DNA of 64,000 nt from Methylococcales bacterium (GCA_026398895.1 JAPLRZ010000062.1:1-64000), one strand, 5' to 3'. Positions 17,329 to 25,772 are shown, counted from the first letter of the stretch. The notes: generated from the sequence alone by a model not told the origin. Made by a program: numbers and translations.

Positions 17329-18414
17329 TTATGACAATTGCTTGAGAAGTTTTTTGATATTAACCCTAGCTGATTCTTCGTATTTATTTTTAAAATAATC
17401 GGTTTTAAAAATTTGCTCGCTGGCTAATAGTGTCTGTAAAAAATGACCACGTCCTGCTTTATAATCAGCATCACTGGCAAAGGCATATTCACGGCGAATA
17501 TTGGCTTCATAGTGTTCAAATTCATGTTCTGAATAGCCCAAAATCGCCATGTCTATATCACAAACATAATCAGTATCCTCGTTTTTATCACCTATAAAAT
17601 TGTGAGAGGTGTGCAAAATATGATTCATTATCGCACTGTGATCTTGATCGTTTAACTGACAAAACTGTTTAAGCATATCCCAGCTTGCGATTTCATTGGC
17701 TAAGTGTTGCTGGGCTTGAGGATCATAAATAATGTCATGAAATAGCAATGCCAATACCACTGCACGAGGGTCTGTTATTTTTGCTTCAATTTCTCTGAAT
17801 TCTGTTAAACAGTTTTCGATATGTTTAAGATTATGATAAAAACGCCCTGCCGCACTATACCGCTGCTCTATCATTAAACTTGCTTGGATTCCGACATAAT
17901 AACGCGCAACCTCTACTGGATCACAGCTAAAGCGTTCAATCAATGCCAAGCGCATCGTTTCAGGTACATAGCGTTTCACTATCGTTTCCCAACCTTTGAT
18001 TTTCAACATCCCTTTTATCATGCTGGAACTGACATCAGACAGATTTTTAGGCGGCATTAAAAAAATAGTCTCGATGCTATCATCTAAATCAGTGTTGACA
18101 TTTTTGAGCATTCTTTCATAGTCAAAATCAGACATCGAACGAATACCACGCAAAATATAAGCAGCATTTTTGTCGCGGGCAAACTGCACCAGAGCAAGAT
18201 TACCAAAATCTTCAATAATCAGATTATCAGCAAGCCCTGCACAGGTCGATTCTAATAAACGTTTGCGGGTTTTAAAATCGAATAGGGTTTGTTTGCTTGG
18301 GTTTGTGCCAATGCCCACAATCAGTTGATCAAATAGGCTCACACCTTTTTTAATCATCCATAAATGCCCTTCGGTAACTATATCAAAAGAACCTGAATAA
18401 ATGGCGATACGCAT
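17329..18414 (-). CDS. coaD: CoaD phosphopantetheine adenylyltransferase fused to an HD-type domain
   Basis: The 361-residue protein joins two domains. Residues 1-160 are phosphopantetheine adenylyltransferase, the penultimate CoA step, with the nucleotidyl-transferase T-E-G-H motif at 14-17, LRGIRSMSDFDYE near 88 and the VSSSMIKGML loop near 128. Normal CoaD ends here at about 160 residues. Residues 170-361 resemble predicted metal-dependent HD phosphohydrolases (COG4339-like): RFYHNLKHIENCL near 185, LLFHDIIYDPQAQ near 225, and CDIDMAILG and EYEANIRREYAF-like segments further on. No stop or frameshift separates them. The second domain might hydrolyse a nucleotide or CoA intermediate, but that is inference. 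It lies 6 bases downstream of lipA on the same strand. Confidence 0.88.
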   Translation of the reverse strand: MRIAIYSGSFDIVTEGHLWMIKKGVSLFDQLIVGIGTNPSKQTLFDFKTRKRLLESTCAGLADNLIIEDFGNLALVQFARDKNAAYILRGIRSMSDFDYERMLKNVNTDLDDSIETIFLMPPKNLSDVSSSMIKGMLKIKGWETIVKRYVPETMRLALIERFSCDPVEVARYYVGIQASLMIEQRYSAAGRFYHNLKHIENCLTEFREIEAKITDPRAVVLALLFHDIIYDPQAQQHLANEIASWDMLKQFCQLNDQDHSAIMNHILHTSHNFIGDKNEDTDYVCDIDMAILGYSEHEFEHYEANIRREYAFASDADYKAGRGHFLQTLLASEQIFKTDYFKNKYEESARVNIKKLLKQLS

Positions 18415-18420
18415 AGTTGT

Positions 18421-19377
18421 TTATATGACAGTTTTTGCCTGAATATCGGCATGATAAGACGATCTGACCATAGGCGCACTCGCTACTTGTTTAAAACCAA
18501 GGTTTTTAGCAATCACTGCATACTCATCAAATTTAGCAGGCGTGATGTAATCTTGCACAGGTGTATGGGCTTTGCTGGGTTGCAAATACTGCCCTAGCGT
18601 CAGCATAGAGCAACCCGCCGTTCTTAAATCTTGCATGACTTGCTCAACCTCTTCAGAATGTTCACCGACACCCAGCATCAGCCCCGACTTGGTAGGAGTT
18701 TGCGGATGGATTTCTCCATATTGGCGTAATAATTCCAATGAACCTTGATAATCCGCCCCTGGCCGAATTTGTTTGTATAAGCGTGGTACAGTTTCTAAAT
18801 TATGATTGAACACATCACAAGGTTGTTCCGCAAGAATAGCAACCGCTTTGGCGATACGTCCACGAAAATCGGGTACTAAAATTTCTATTTTAGTGTGCGG
18901 AGTTTTCAAGCGAACTTGTTCAATACAGGCAGCAAAATGTCCCGCGCCACCATCTCTTAAATCATCTCTATCAACCGAAGTAATGACCACATATTTTAAC
19001 GTCATTGCTTGAATAGCATCGGCTAAATGTGCGGGTTCATTAACATCCAAGGGTAGCGGTTTACCATGCGCCACATCACAAAACGGACAGCGACGGGTGC
19101 ATAAATCCCCCATAATCATAAAAGTCGCCGTGCCGTGCTGAAAACATTCGGATAAATTTGGGCAAGCCGCTTCTTCACACACACTGTGCAGATTGCGTTC
19201 ACGCATGATTTGTTTAATGCGAGTAATTTCTTCACTTGCCGATAATTTAATGCGTATCCACTCAGGTTTACGCAACACGGTTTCACGAACTTCTACTTTA
19301 ATAGGAATTTTTGCCAGTTTCTCGCTGTTGCGCTGGTGTGATTCAGGAGTAGAACGGGACGGAGCTGAATAGGTCAT
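18421..19377 (-). CDS. lipA: Lipoyl synthase
   Basis: This radical SAM enzyme inserts two sulfurs into octanoyl groups on lipoyl domains. The 318-residue product has the auxiliary cluster motif [12 protein letters not shown] near residue 67, and the radical SAM motif [15 protein letters not shown] near 93. The typical C-terminal SSYHAD (near 308) supplies the RSSY serine. lipB is not adjacent. coaD-HD follows at once and is likely co-transcribed. Confidence 0.97.
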   Translation of the reverse strand: MTYSAPSRSTPESHQRNSEKLAKIPIKVEVRETVLRKPEWIRIKLSASEEITRIKQIMRERNLHSVCEEAACPNLSECFQHGTATFMIMGDLCTRRCPFCDVAHGKPLPLDVNEPAHLADAIQAMTLKYVVITSVDRDDLRDGGAGHFAACIEQVRLKTPHTKIEILVPDFRGRIAKAVAILAEQPCDVFNHNLETVPRLYKQIRPGADYQGSLELLRQYGEIHPQTPTKSGLMLGVGEHSEEVEQVMQDLRTAGCSMLTLGQYLQPSKAHTPVQDYITPAKFDEYAVIAKNLGFKQVASAPMVRSSYHADIQAKTVI

Positions 19378-19900
19378 GGCAATAGGTCTATATGAATGAA
19401 AGCTAAGTTTGCTGGTAATTACCAGTGCAGTTAAGGCAATGACTGGTAAGAAATGACACTATTGTATAGCACTACTCAAAAAACACCTGACAGGTTTTAA
19501 AAACTTGTTAGTTGTAACCAAGCATACTCAAATAATCGCGTTCGTGGTGAGCTGTGAGCTTGTCGAACCGCGAATGGCTAACAACAAGGTGACAGCTTGA
19601 CAATGTAGGAAGTCGCGCCTGAGCTGATTGAATTAAATGCTATCGATGTAGCGGGTGATATTCGCCTACAGTTCACCCTCCAATGAAAACCCACTGCTAA
19701 GGCAACTCTTAAGCAAACGGGGATACACGAAAAATTTTATATCCGAAAATTTTTAAGCATATTTCCCACGCTCCAATGTGAAAATTTGTCTGACAACGCC
19801 CCAGCGCAGAGCCTTGGAACTTACAATAATTTGTAACTCGTTGTTTTTAATTATCTATCTCGATACCAAACCTACACGGCTCGCATGACTATTGTGATGT
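19378..19900. other. Intergenic region with damaged REP-like repeat
   Basis: About 520 bases carry no convincing gene. At 19538-19572 GCGTTCGTGGTGAGC...GAGCTTGTCGAACCGCG is a broken copy of the repeat at 10047-10104. A short open frame ending at 19685 (VAPELIELNAIDVAGDIRLQ) looks like the tail of a lost gene that I cannot name. GTCTGACAACGCCCCAGCGC near 19789 has no obvious partner. Confidence 0.4.
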
Positions 19901-21391
19901 TTATTTTGCCATTCCATATGTAGAGAAAGTATCAACTGGCATGGTACGGTAAAGCTCTCTAATGTGTTCTTCGTGCGCTTCTCGTGCTTGCCTAATGTGT
20001 TCTTTACCCAGTTCATCTATTTGCGCGTCTGTAAGGTGGGCGGCGGCGAGACGTGTTTTCTCATTTGCGTCAGACCTTGCTCTGTTTGCTGCTGCTGTGA
20101 GAGCATTTGCTCTTTGTATCTCCTTATCCCTGCTTAGATTATTATTAGACACACTTAGTTTTGCTTTTTCTGCTTCCTGCTCTGCCATGCGAGTTTTGTC
20201 TTCCAGTTCTTGTACTGGTACATATACTTGGGAGAAGGGGGCGAGACGTATTTTCTCATTTGCGTCAGCCCTTGCTATGCTTGCTTCTTTTTCGAGAGTA
20301 TTTGCTCTTTGTATCTCCTGATCTCTGCTTCGATCATTATCAAACACACTTTGTCTTGCTTCTTCTGCTGCCTCCTCTGCCACACGAGCTGCGTCTTTTG
20401 CATTTCGCACGTTGCTGGCATTGTCTGCTGATACTTGAATGCGTATACGATCATATTCTGCTTGTCTTTGTGCTTCCGCTTTAACTCTGGCGCGTGCCAA
20501 GTCATCTTGTGGTGCAGTCGTCAAACCTTGAGCATCAAGTGCTGCTTTTTGCGGCAATTCAAGTGCAGCTTGAGCTGTTTTTTGTTGTGCTTCAAGTGCA
20601 GCTTGGGCAACTTTTTGCTGTTCCTCAAGTGCATCTTGAGCAGCTTTTTGTTCAGCTAAGCGTTTTTCGCTATCAGGGTCATATATGGCGTGTTCACCAT
20701 TTCTCCAGTACCCGTCATATTTACTTCCATCGACATACACATAAGTTCCAAAGCCATTCCTGCAATTGCCTGTACAGCCGTCAGTTTGCGGGGGTGGTGT
20801 GGTTGCGGCTATATGTTCTACTTGAATTTCCTGTAAGTAACTTGCTTTTTTCCATATTCCAGACCCTGCAAAAATTAACACGACGGTGATAGTGAGTAAC
20901 ATTGTACGCACAATACTTACGGATTCGGCTATGACTTGAAATCCAAATCGGTTATCCCAATAAGTCTCTCCTTTTTGTTGCAATGTCATGGCTGCCTTTA
21001 ATGCGGTCAAAAGGAATATAACAGGGATACCGCAGCCCAGACCAACAATCCACACGGCAATACTGCGCCATAAGTATTTAGGTTTAGTGTTGTGGCTGAT
21101 TAGCCGCAAGCCAAACAAGGCTTTTCCAACGGTGGTGCCGCATATTAATAGACAAACAGGCTCTATGATAACCCACAACAAAGTAATGAAAAATATCAAC
21201 ACTAACGGTTTCATCATAAGCGCAGGTAAGGCGATAATGATGAGTAAGCCGCAAATGGCATAATCGACACCACGCGCAAAACAACGTTGCCATAAATACA
21301 GCGAGGGATCGGTTTTGGCGGGTCTATGTCTTAAAGTATGTGTTGGTGTTGGCGTAGACGTGGTAGTGTGTGGTATGCGGATGTTTGTCAT
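19901..21391 (-). CDS. RDD membrane protein with MORN motifs and repetitive coiled coil
   Basis: The 496-residue protein has an RDD-type membrane domain at about residues 33-185 (hydrophobic stretches around YAICGLLIIIALPALMM, LVLIFFITLLWVII, WIVGLGCGIPVIFLLTA and MLLTITVVLIFAG). Two MORN-like units follow (NGFGTYVYVDGSKYDGYW). The rest is an Ala/Gln/Glu-rich coiled coil with two levels of repetition. One is an 11-12-residue repeat of the type QQKVAQAALEA near 260-300. The other is a ~43-residue duplication seen as SRDQEIQRANTLEKEA and SRDKEIQRANALTAAA. It looks like a membrane-tethered scaffold. No enzymatic function can be assigned. It lies upstream of the duplicated accessory segment, on the same strand as the secreted protein. 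Confidence 0.75.
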   Translation of the reverse strand: MTNIRIPHTTTSTPTPTHTLRHRPAKTDPSLYLWQRCFARGVDYAICGLLIIIALPALMMKPLVLIFFITLLWVIIEPVCLLICGTTVGKALFGLRLISHNTKPKYLWRSIAVWIVGLGCGIPVIFLLTALKAAMTLQQKGETYWDNRFGFQVIAESVSIVRTMLLTITVVLIFAGSGIWKKASYLQEIQVEHIAATTPPPQTDGCTGNCRNGFGTYVYVDGSKYDGYWRNGEHAIYDPDSEKRLAEQKAAQDALEEQQKVAQAALEAQQKTAQAALELPQKAALDAQGLTTAPQDDLARARVKAEAQRQAEYDRIRIQVSADNASNVRNAKDAARVAEEAAEEARQSVFDNDRSRDQEIQRANTLEKEASIARADANEKIRLAPFSQVYVPVQELEDKTRMAEQEAEKAKLSVSNNNLSRDKEIQRANALTAAANRARSDANEKTRLAAAHLTDAQIDELGKEHIRQAREAHEEHIRELYRTMPVDTFSTYGMAK

Positions 21392-21500
21392 ATAACTTAT
21401 TTTTTATGAGGTAGCTGGCTTATTGAGAATACTATACAGCAAGTAACCCGCATGGAGTTTGCGGAATGCGGGGCTTTTCGTGAGCTACCGCGTACCACAT

Positions 21501-21554
21501 ACGTTGGTCTGAGGAACGAAACCCAACATTCTTAATGTATTCGCTATTTGCCAA
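21501..21554. repeat. REP-like repeat (ACGTTGG...GAGGAACGAAACCCAAC)
   Basis: The sequence GAGGAACGAAACCCAACATT and the TATTCGCTA...TTGCCA tail recur at 23431-23489. In the latter copy TTGGGTT and AACCCAA form a perfect inverted pair. Confidence 0.6.
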
Positions 21555-21650
21555 GAATAAACAACCTTTTTATTCAATTATAAATGGTTGCGTGATACCT
21601 CCGTTGCTACAACGTCACAAAATGCGCTTATCATGACGCTTGCAGAATGC

Positions 21651-22637
21651 GGCGTGTTTTGATGCTTGGGTTTATTGACAACGCCTACGGTCTTCATCTG
21701 TCATAACGGGTTTAATCTCACAACCAGAGCTTGTGTTGTTGCTATAACTGGCAAATCCCTCTGTGTCTCTTCGACTATTCTGATCTTGTCGCCAACTCTC
21801 ATAATTTGCGTCATATTGTTCCCGTGCCGCTTGAGCTTGCCTAGCCCTATCAATATTGAACTGGTCTATAAAACCTTGGGTCTGCGCGGGGGTGAAACGT
21901 AGCTGATTTCCGCCATTTCCATAATAATTACTTCCTGAATAATTGCTGTTTGGATAATATTGCCCTAGCTGCGGCTGCACTAGCATTGGTGGCATGGGTG
22001 GCGTGTTAAAACGTCTGGTGTCAGTGATAAATTCTCTCGATGCACGCTCAGATGCGTAGTATTGCTGCATTTCGTTGGCATGAGCAGTCTGTTTTGCCAT
22101 CTCCGCATTACTTCGGTGAGCAATCTCAGCATTCCGTTGATCTATAAAGCCTTGTCTTTGCGCGGGCGAATACTGCTGTTGATAACGGTCATCGGAAAAA
22201 GAATGGCTGCCCGACCTGTCTCGCCAGAGTTCCATCACTGATGGGTCGGCTATTGCTGCTGATGACATCAATACTAGCATCGGTATTATTATTTTCATTT
22301 TCGCTCATCCTAAGTTTGGTATAAATTGTAAGTTGGTGTCAGGCAACCTGATGCGAGCGAGAAATTAATGTAGAGCAAGATAGGATGGGTTGTTCACGTT
22401 CAGTTCACTCTCATACTGTGATACTGTCACCGACTTGATACGATACACAAACCTATCATCAAGCAAGCTAATAGAAAATATTTAATCCCATATTACTTTT
22501 AATCAACATTGCATTAAGCGAACTCAGTTATGAAATTAATACTACAAATTGTCCTAGGTGTCAGTATAGGGATTGTGTTGGGAGGATCATTGTTGTATTT
22601 GTACACAGGTGCGTTTGCGGAACAATTGATTAGCCAT
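21651..22637. repeat. Segmental duplication, copy 1
   Basis: This segment is nearly identical to 25773-26715: the minus-strand secreted-protein gene, the control region and the start of a plus-strand gene all match. Copy 1 keeps the secreted-protein gene intact but its plus-strand gene is cut at 22637 by a REP unit. The copies are direct and about 4.1 kb apart, with RAYT, toxin-antitoxin and nuclease-like genes between. Confidence 0.85.
21672..22298 (-). CDS. Secreted Gln/Asn/Tyr-rich protein of unknown function, intact copy
   Basis: The 208-residue protein has a signal peptide (MKIIIPMLVLMSSAAIA, cleavage before DPS). The mature part is rich in Gln, Asn, Arg, Tyr and Ser. The motif SPAQRQGFIDQRNAEIAHRS near residue 45 recurs as TPAQTQGFIDQFNIDRARQA near 140, so it is internally duplicated. 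Two Cys occur near the C-terminus (SGCEIKPV and RRRCQ). It is periplasmic or extracellular. I do not recognise a family. A frameshifted paralogue is at 25823-26410. Confidence 0.7.
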   Translation of the reverse strand: MKIIIPMLVLMSSAAIADPSVMELWRDRSGSHSFSDDRYQQQYSPAQRQGFIDQRNAEIAHRSNAEMAKQTAHANEMQQYYASERASREFITDTRRFNTPPMPPMLVQPQLGQYYPNSNYSGSNYYGNGGNQLRFTPAQTQGFIDQFNIDRARQAQAAREQYDANYESWRQDQNSRRDTEGFASYSNNTSSGCEIKPVMTDEDRRRCQ

Positions 22638-22661
22638 GTAGGTCGGGTTAGCGTAGCGTAA
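22530..22661 (+). pseudogene. Truncated copy of the 26601-27068 membrane-anchored protein
   Basis: From the ATG at 22530 the first 35 codons match the start of the protein at 26601 with few changes (MKLILQI..LGVS.GIVLGGS). The match ends after EQLIS, exactly where a REP unit (GTAGGTCGGGTTAGCG) begins, and the frame stops at 22659-22661 inside the REP. The N-terminal signal anchor remains and the Pro-rich and C-terminal parts are lost. It shows that the REP/RAYT unit arrived after the duplication. Confidence 0.8.
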
Positions 22662-22741
22662 CCCGACATTTCCATTCAACTCAACCCACGCGGTAATATG
22701 TACGCTTTTGTCGGGTTACGCTATCGCTAACCCGACCTACT
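22637..22741. repeat. Paired REP (REPIN) upstream of RAYT
   Basis: GTAGGTCGGGTTAGCG...TAACCCGAC near 22637-22668 and GTCGGGTTACGC...CTAACCCGACCTAC near 22710-22741 are REP units in opposite orientation about 40 bases apart. This is the arrangement of REPIN elements mobilised by RAYT transposases. The transposase gene begins 29 bases downstream. Confidence 0.8.
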
Positions 22742-22769
22742 TAATTAACTTTATGTTCATAAAATAATC

Positions 22770-23255
22770 ATGCGTTATCGTCGTGTTTATATCCAAGGTG
22801 GCAGCTACTTTTTTACTGTCGTCACCGAAAAACGCCGCAAACTCTTTGCCGATGATGATAACGTCCAACGCCTACGCGCCGCCTTTAAAACGGTGATGGA
22901 AAAACGTCCTTTTGTGATTGATGCCGCTGTGGTTTTGCCAGACCATCTACATTTTATTTGGACATTGCCTGAACATGATTGCGATTACTCAACCCGCTGG
23001 CGACTCATTAAAACCGCCTTCACTAAACAATTCCCTGATCCTTTCATCGTTCAAAACGCCAATCGTCAACATAAAAACCAACAGGACATCTGGCAACATC
23101 GCGGCTGGGAACATTGCTTGCGTGATGAAGCCGATTTTCAACACCACATCGATTATATTCATTACAATCCCGTCAAACACGGACTAATAAAACGTTCTTG
23201 TGATTGGCAATATTCCAGCATTCACCGCTATATAAAAACTTGGTATATTGGATAA
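22770..23255 (+). CDS. REP-associated tyrosine transposase (RAYT, IS200-like)
   Basis: The 161-residue protein is a Y1-type single-strand transposase of the TnpA-REP family. It begins MRYRRVYIQGGSYFFTVVT. The HUH-type metal site is PDHLHFIW (His59 and His61), and the catalytic Tyr lies in the conserved YIHYNPVKHGL near residue 130. It is close to the usual length (about 150-180) and has no frameshift, so it may be active. REP units flank it (22637-22741 and 23311-23342). RAYTs are thought to copy REPs around the genome, and several REP types occur in this window. Confidence 0.9.
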   Translation: MRYRRVYIQGGSYFFTVVTEKRRKLFADDDNVQRLRAAFKTVMEKRPFVIDAAVVLPDHLHFIWTLPEHDCDYSTRWRLIKTAFTKQFPDPFIVQNANRQHKNQQDIWQHRGWEHCLRDEADFQHHIDYIHYNPVKHGLIKRSCDWQYSSIHRYIKTWYIG

Positions 23256-23310
23256 ACACTGGGGAGGTGGTGATATGGATTTTGCGGATGATATTGGCTA
23301 TGAGTGAAAT

Positions 23311-23342
23311 GTCGGGTTACGCTACGCTAACCACGACCTACA
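23311..23342. repeat. REP unit downstream of RAYT
   Basis: TGTCGGGTTACGCTACGC then TAACCACGACCTAC is the same REP as upstream of RAYT, with one extra base in the right arm. It marks the right edge of the RAYT unit. Confidence 0.75.
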
Positions 23343-23362
23343 AAAATACGCAAGGAAAAACC

Positions 23363-23515
23363 ATGACCATTACAATCGATGACCAACTAATTAACGAAGT
23401 GATTGCAGTTAGCCACTATCAAAATGTTTACCGCGTATGTTGGGTTGAGGAACGAAACCCAACATTCTCAATATATTCGCTACTTGCCACCTCGTACGGT
23501 GTACCTCGTAAGTAA
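23363..23515 (+). pseudogene. VapB-like antitoxin start fused to a REP-derived tail
   Basis: From the ATG at 23363 the first ~22 residues, MTITIDDQLINEVIAVSHYQ, read as the start of a short VapB-type antitoxin (a beta strand and helix of the DNA-binding part). The frame then enters the repeat at 23431 and continues as YRVCWVEERNPTF, which is only translated repeat. It has no following toxin of its own: the next genes form a separate pair. It is most likely a truncated antitoxin relic. Confidence 0.5.
23431..23489. repeat. REP-like repeat interrupting the VapB remnant
   Basis: TTGGGTT-GAGGAACGA-AACCCAA forms a hairpin. The flanks, including ATATTCGCTACTTGCCA, match 21501-21554. It replaces the distal part of the VapB-like frame. 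Confidence 0.6.
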
Positions 23516-23542
23516 CGAGTTCACCACAAAGGAGAAAACAAA

Positions 23543-23800
23543 ATGAAACTATCCCCGATTGAAAAACAAGTTGTCACCAATATGCACGACTTACCTTTAG
23601 ACAAACAACACGTTATTTTAGAATTCAGTGCATTTTTAAAAAATAAAAGCACAGAAAAACAACCTGAAAACAACGGGCAATCCTTTAGAGAATTTTTAAA
23701 AGAATTTCGCAAAGAAATTGAAGCAGAACAACTGGATATAGACACATCTATTTTTGACAGAGATAGACATTCGTATGCTGACCGTGAAATAGAATTATGA
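23543..23800 (+). CDS. Antitoxin of a PIN toxin pair (DUF2281-like)
   Basis: The 85-residue acidic protein begins with a helix-rich segment (LSPIEKQVVTNMHDLPLDKQ) followed by VILEFSAFLKNK, which is like DUF2281-type antitoxins. A Glu/Lys-rich tail (FLKEFRKEIEAEQLDIDTS) probably threads into the toxin active site. The stop overlaps the ATG of the PIN gene by 4 bases, as is usual for toxin-antitoxin pairs. The GGAG ribosome site is about 8 bases upstream. Confidence 0.7.
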   Translation: MKLSPIEKQVVTNMHDLPLDKQHVILEFSAFLKNKSTEKQPENNGQSFREFLKEFRKEIEAEQLDIDTSIFDRDRHSYADREIEL

Positions 23801-24216
23801 AACTCATCTATTTGTTGGACACGAATACTATTTCAGAACCGATAAAGAAAATTCCTAATGAACAAGTGCTTGAAAAAATTGCACATCATTATTTAAGCTG
23901 TGCATTATCTGCTTTTACTGTTTTTGAATTGATAAAAGGCGCGTATCAAATGCCTGAATCAAAAAAGCGTTTAACCGTTTTGCGTTATACTGAAAAAACA
24001 TTTTCCGAACTACCGATATTACCTTATACGCAAGATGCCGCAGATTGGCATGGACAAGAAACGGCTCGATTACAAAGCATTGGCAAATCACCCCCCTTTT
24101 TAGATGCTCAAATCGCCGCTGTTGCCAAAACTAATAATCTGATTTTAGTTACTCGCAACACAGATGATTTTAAAAATTTTTCGGATTTACAATTAGAAAA
24201 CTGGTTCATGGAATAA
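23797..24216 (+). CDS. VapC-type PIN-domain toxin
   Basis: The 139-residue protein is a PIN-domain ribonuclease. The acidic residues are Asp8 in YLLDTNTIS, Glu44 in FELIKGAY, Asp103 in PPFLDAQIAA and Asp123/124 in TRNTDDF. Such toxins cleave tRNA or rRNA unless bound by their antitoxin, which is encoded just upstream with a 4-base overlap. A terminator follows at 24272. The family is secure and the RNA target is unknown. Confidence 0.88.
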   Translation: MKLIYLLDTNTISEPIKKIPNEQVLEKIAHHYLSCALSAFTVFELIKGAYQMPESKKRLTVLRYTEKTFSELPILPYTQDAADWHGQETARLQSIGKSPPFLDAQIAAVAKTNNLILVTRNTDDFKNFSDLQLENWFME

Positions 24217-24271
24217 CTACATACACCTCGCATGGTGTACCTCGTAAGTAACAACTAAAACCCATCAAACC

Positions 24272-24308
24272 AAAACCGTCCTTAAGGCAACGCGAGGGCG
24301 GTTTTTTT
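24272..24308 (+). terminator. Intrinsic terminator after the PIN toxin
   Basis: AAAACCGTCCT and AGGGCGGTTTTTTT can pair around a TAAGGCAACGCG loop, followed by a T run. It ends the toxin-antitoxin transcript. Confidence 0.65.
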
Positions 24309-24356
24309 GTCGTGTTATAATTTAACGCATAATTTTGAACAATGGAGGCTATGAAA

Positions 24357-24932
24357 ATGACGACAACGGTAGCAGATGATATTTGGGCAATTTTGCGTGA
24401 AGTTGCTCAAACGCAAAAAGATTCGCAAAAGGAATTTAAAGAGGCGCAAAAAGAATTACAAGACGCACAAAAACAAACTGAGCGTGAAATCAAAGCGGTC
24501 AATGTCAGTATTGGACGCTTAAGCAATCGCTTAGGCGAATTCGTAGAAGAAGCCGTACGTCCATCAGCGGTGCGTTTGTTTAGAGAACGTGGTATTGATG
24601 TGCATGAGGTTCAACAAAATATTATCGTGAAACGTGATGGCGAAGGGTTAGAAATAGATTTACTGGTCATCAATGATAAAGATGCGGTAGTCATTGAATG
24701 TAAAAGTAATTTAAGTCTTGATGATGTGAACGACCATCTTACGCGCTTGGAAAAAGTTAAACGCCTAATGCCACGCTACAAAGAGTGTCGAGTTTCAGGT
24801 GCAGTAGCGGGTATGGTAATTCCAGACAATGTTGCTGCTTACGCAATCCGCAAAGGGCTATATGTGATTGGTCAAAATGGCGATCATTTAGAATTACGCA
24901 ATGATGCGGTGTTTGTGGCAAAGGTTTGGTAA
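24357..24932 (+). CDS. Coiled-coil protein with PD-(D/E)XK nuclease-like core, copy 1
   Basis: The protein of about 191 residues has a charged coiled coil at about residues 15-50 (QKEFKEAQKELQDAQKQTER). A core with LEIDLLVINDKDAVVIECKS follows, the E...D...ExK spacing of the PD-(D/E)XK nuclease fold, and then ILDV-like helices. Similar DUF3782-type proteins are common in cyanobacteria and sulfur or methane oxidisers and remain uncharacterised. The GGAGG at 24345-24349 is best placed for the ATG at 24357 rather than 24342 or 24351. A related protein is encoded at 47898-48581. Whether it cuts DNA is not known. Confidence 0.65.
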   Translation: MTTTVADDIWAILREVAQTQKDSQKEFKEAQKELQDAQKQTEREIKAVNVSIGRLSNRLGEFVEEAVRPSAVRLFRERGIDVHEVQQNIIVKRDGEGLEIDLLVINDKDAVVIECKSNLSLDDVNDHLTRLEKVKRLMPRYKECRVSGAVAGMVIPDNVAAYAIRKGLYVIGQNGDHLELRNDAVFVAKVW

Positions 24933-25204
24933 TCTTTTACATCGTATTGCGTACCCCGTAAGGCGCAATAGCGATAGCCGTATGTGCCGTGTGTGAAACC
25001 TATCATTCGGCGGATTATGCTATTGAGACTGTGAAAGTATCAGGTATCGGGCAAGCTACTTTTTCACCATCAACTTAGCTGAACAAAATAGTCATGTAGA
25101 TTACTGCAAAAAATGAAACCCCTTTTAAGATAACGCAAGAGCGGTTTGTGGTGAGCATGATAAAATGTTTTTTAGTTGTGATGCAAATAAACCAAGACTG
25201 ATTT

Positions 25205-25399
25205 ATGCCAAAGAAAATACGCGAATTACTGAGTGAATTAGAAAAAATGGGATTTGTAAATCGTGGCGGTAAAGGCAGTCATCGAAATTACGAACATCCC
25301 GATGGATATAGAATCACTGTTTCAGGAAAGTTAAGTGATGATGCTAAACCCTATCAAGAAAAGCTAGTTAAGCAAAAAGTGCAAGAGGCTAAAAAATGA
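25205..25399 (+). CDS. hicA: HicA-type mRNA interferase toxin
   Basis: The 64-residue basic protein has the HicA double-stranded RNA-binding-like fold. KIRELLSELEKMGFVNRGGK is followed by GSHRNYEHPDG, in which the catalytic His sits (H27). It overlaps the next gene by 4 bases (ATGA). HicA normally cleaves mRNA. Confidence 0.87.
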   Translation: MPKKIRELLSELEKMGFVNRGGKGSHRNYEHPDGYRITVSGKLSDDAKPYQEKLVKQKVQEAKK

Positions 25400-25656
25400 T
25401 AAAAGACAGTGATAGATATTTAAAAATAGTTGAATGGTCTGAAGCCGATAATTGCTATTTGGGTTCTGCACCTGGATTACTTGAACATTGTTGTCACGGC
25501 ATGGATGAAAAAAAAGTGTTTAATGAACTATGTATTATTATTGATGAATGGGTTGAATTATTGCACCAGCAAAATAAAGAATTGCCACCACCTTGTAAAG
25601 TAACGTATCAACTGGGCGTAAATTTATCAACCCCACCTTTTTCATTTAATCCGTAA
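25396..25656 (+). CDS. hicB: HicB-type antitoxin
   Basis: The 86-residue acidic protein matches the partial RNase-H-like HicB fold: YLKIVEWSEADNCYLGSAPG, then the conserved HGMDEKKVFNELC helix. It lacks a distinct C-terminal DNA-binding domain, like short HicBs. It is encoded directly after hicA with a 4-base overlap. The pair lies inside the accessory stretch between the two duplicated segments. Confidence 0.85.
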   Translation: MIKDSDRYLKIVEWSEADNCYLGSAPGLLEHCCHGMDEKKVFNELCIIIDEWVELLHQQNKELPPPCKVTYQLGVNLSTPPFSFNP

Positions 25657-25772
25657 GCCGCAATAGCTATGTAGTATGCTCGCATAGCTTTTCGTGGCAT
25701 GGTACGGAACGCGGATAATGGTACGCGATGCGTATCTACAAACTTCGACAATGAGAATACGCATAATAACTC

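Noticed and set aside
20161-20889. Several plus-strand frames rich in Leu/Cys/Phe opposite the RDD protein
   Set aside because: These are mirror frames of its Ala/Gln/Glu-rich repeats. Low-complexity coding strands often give long antisense frames.
22637-23342. Complete IS200/IS605 insertion sequence
   Set aside because: The transposase is of the RAYT type with REP flanks, there is no tnpB, and the ends are REP units rather than IS605 LE/RE hairpins.
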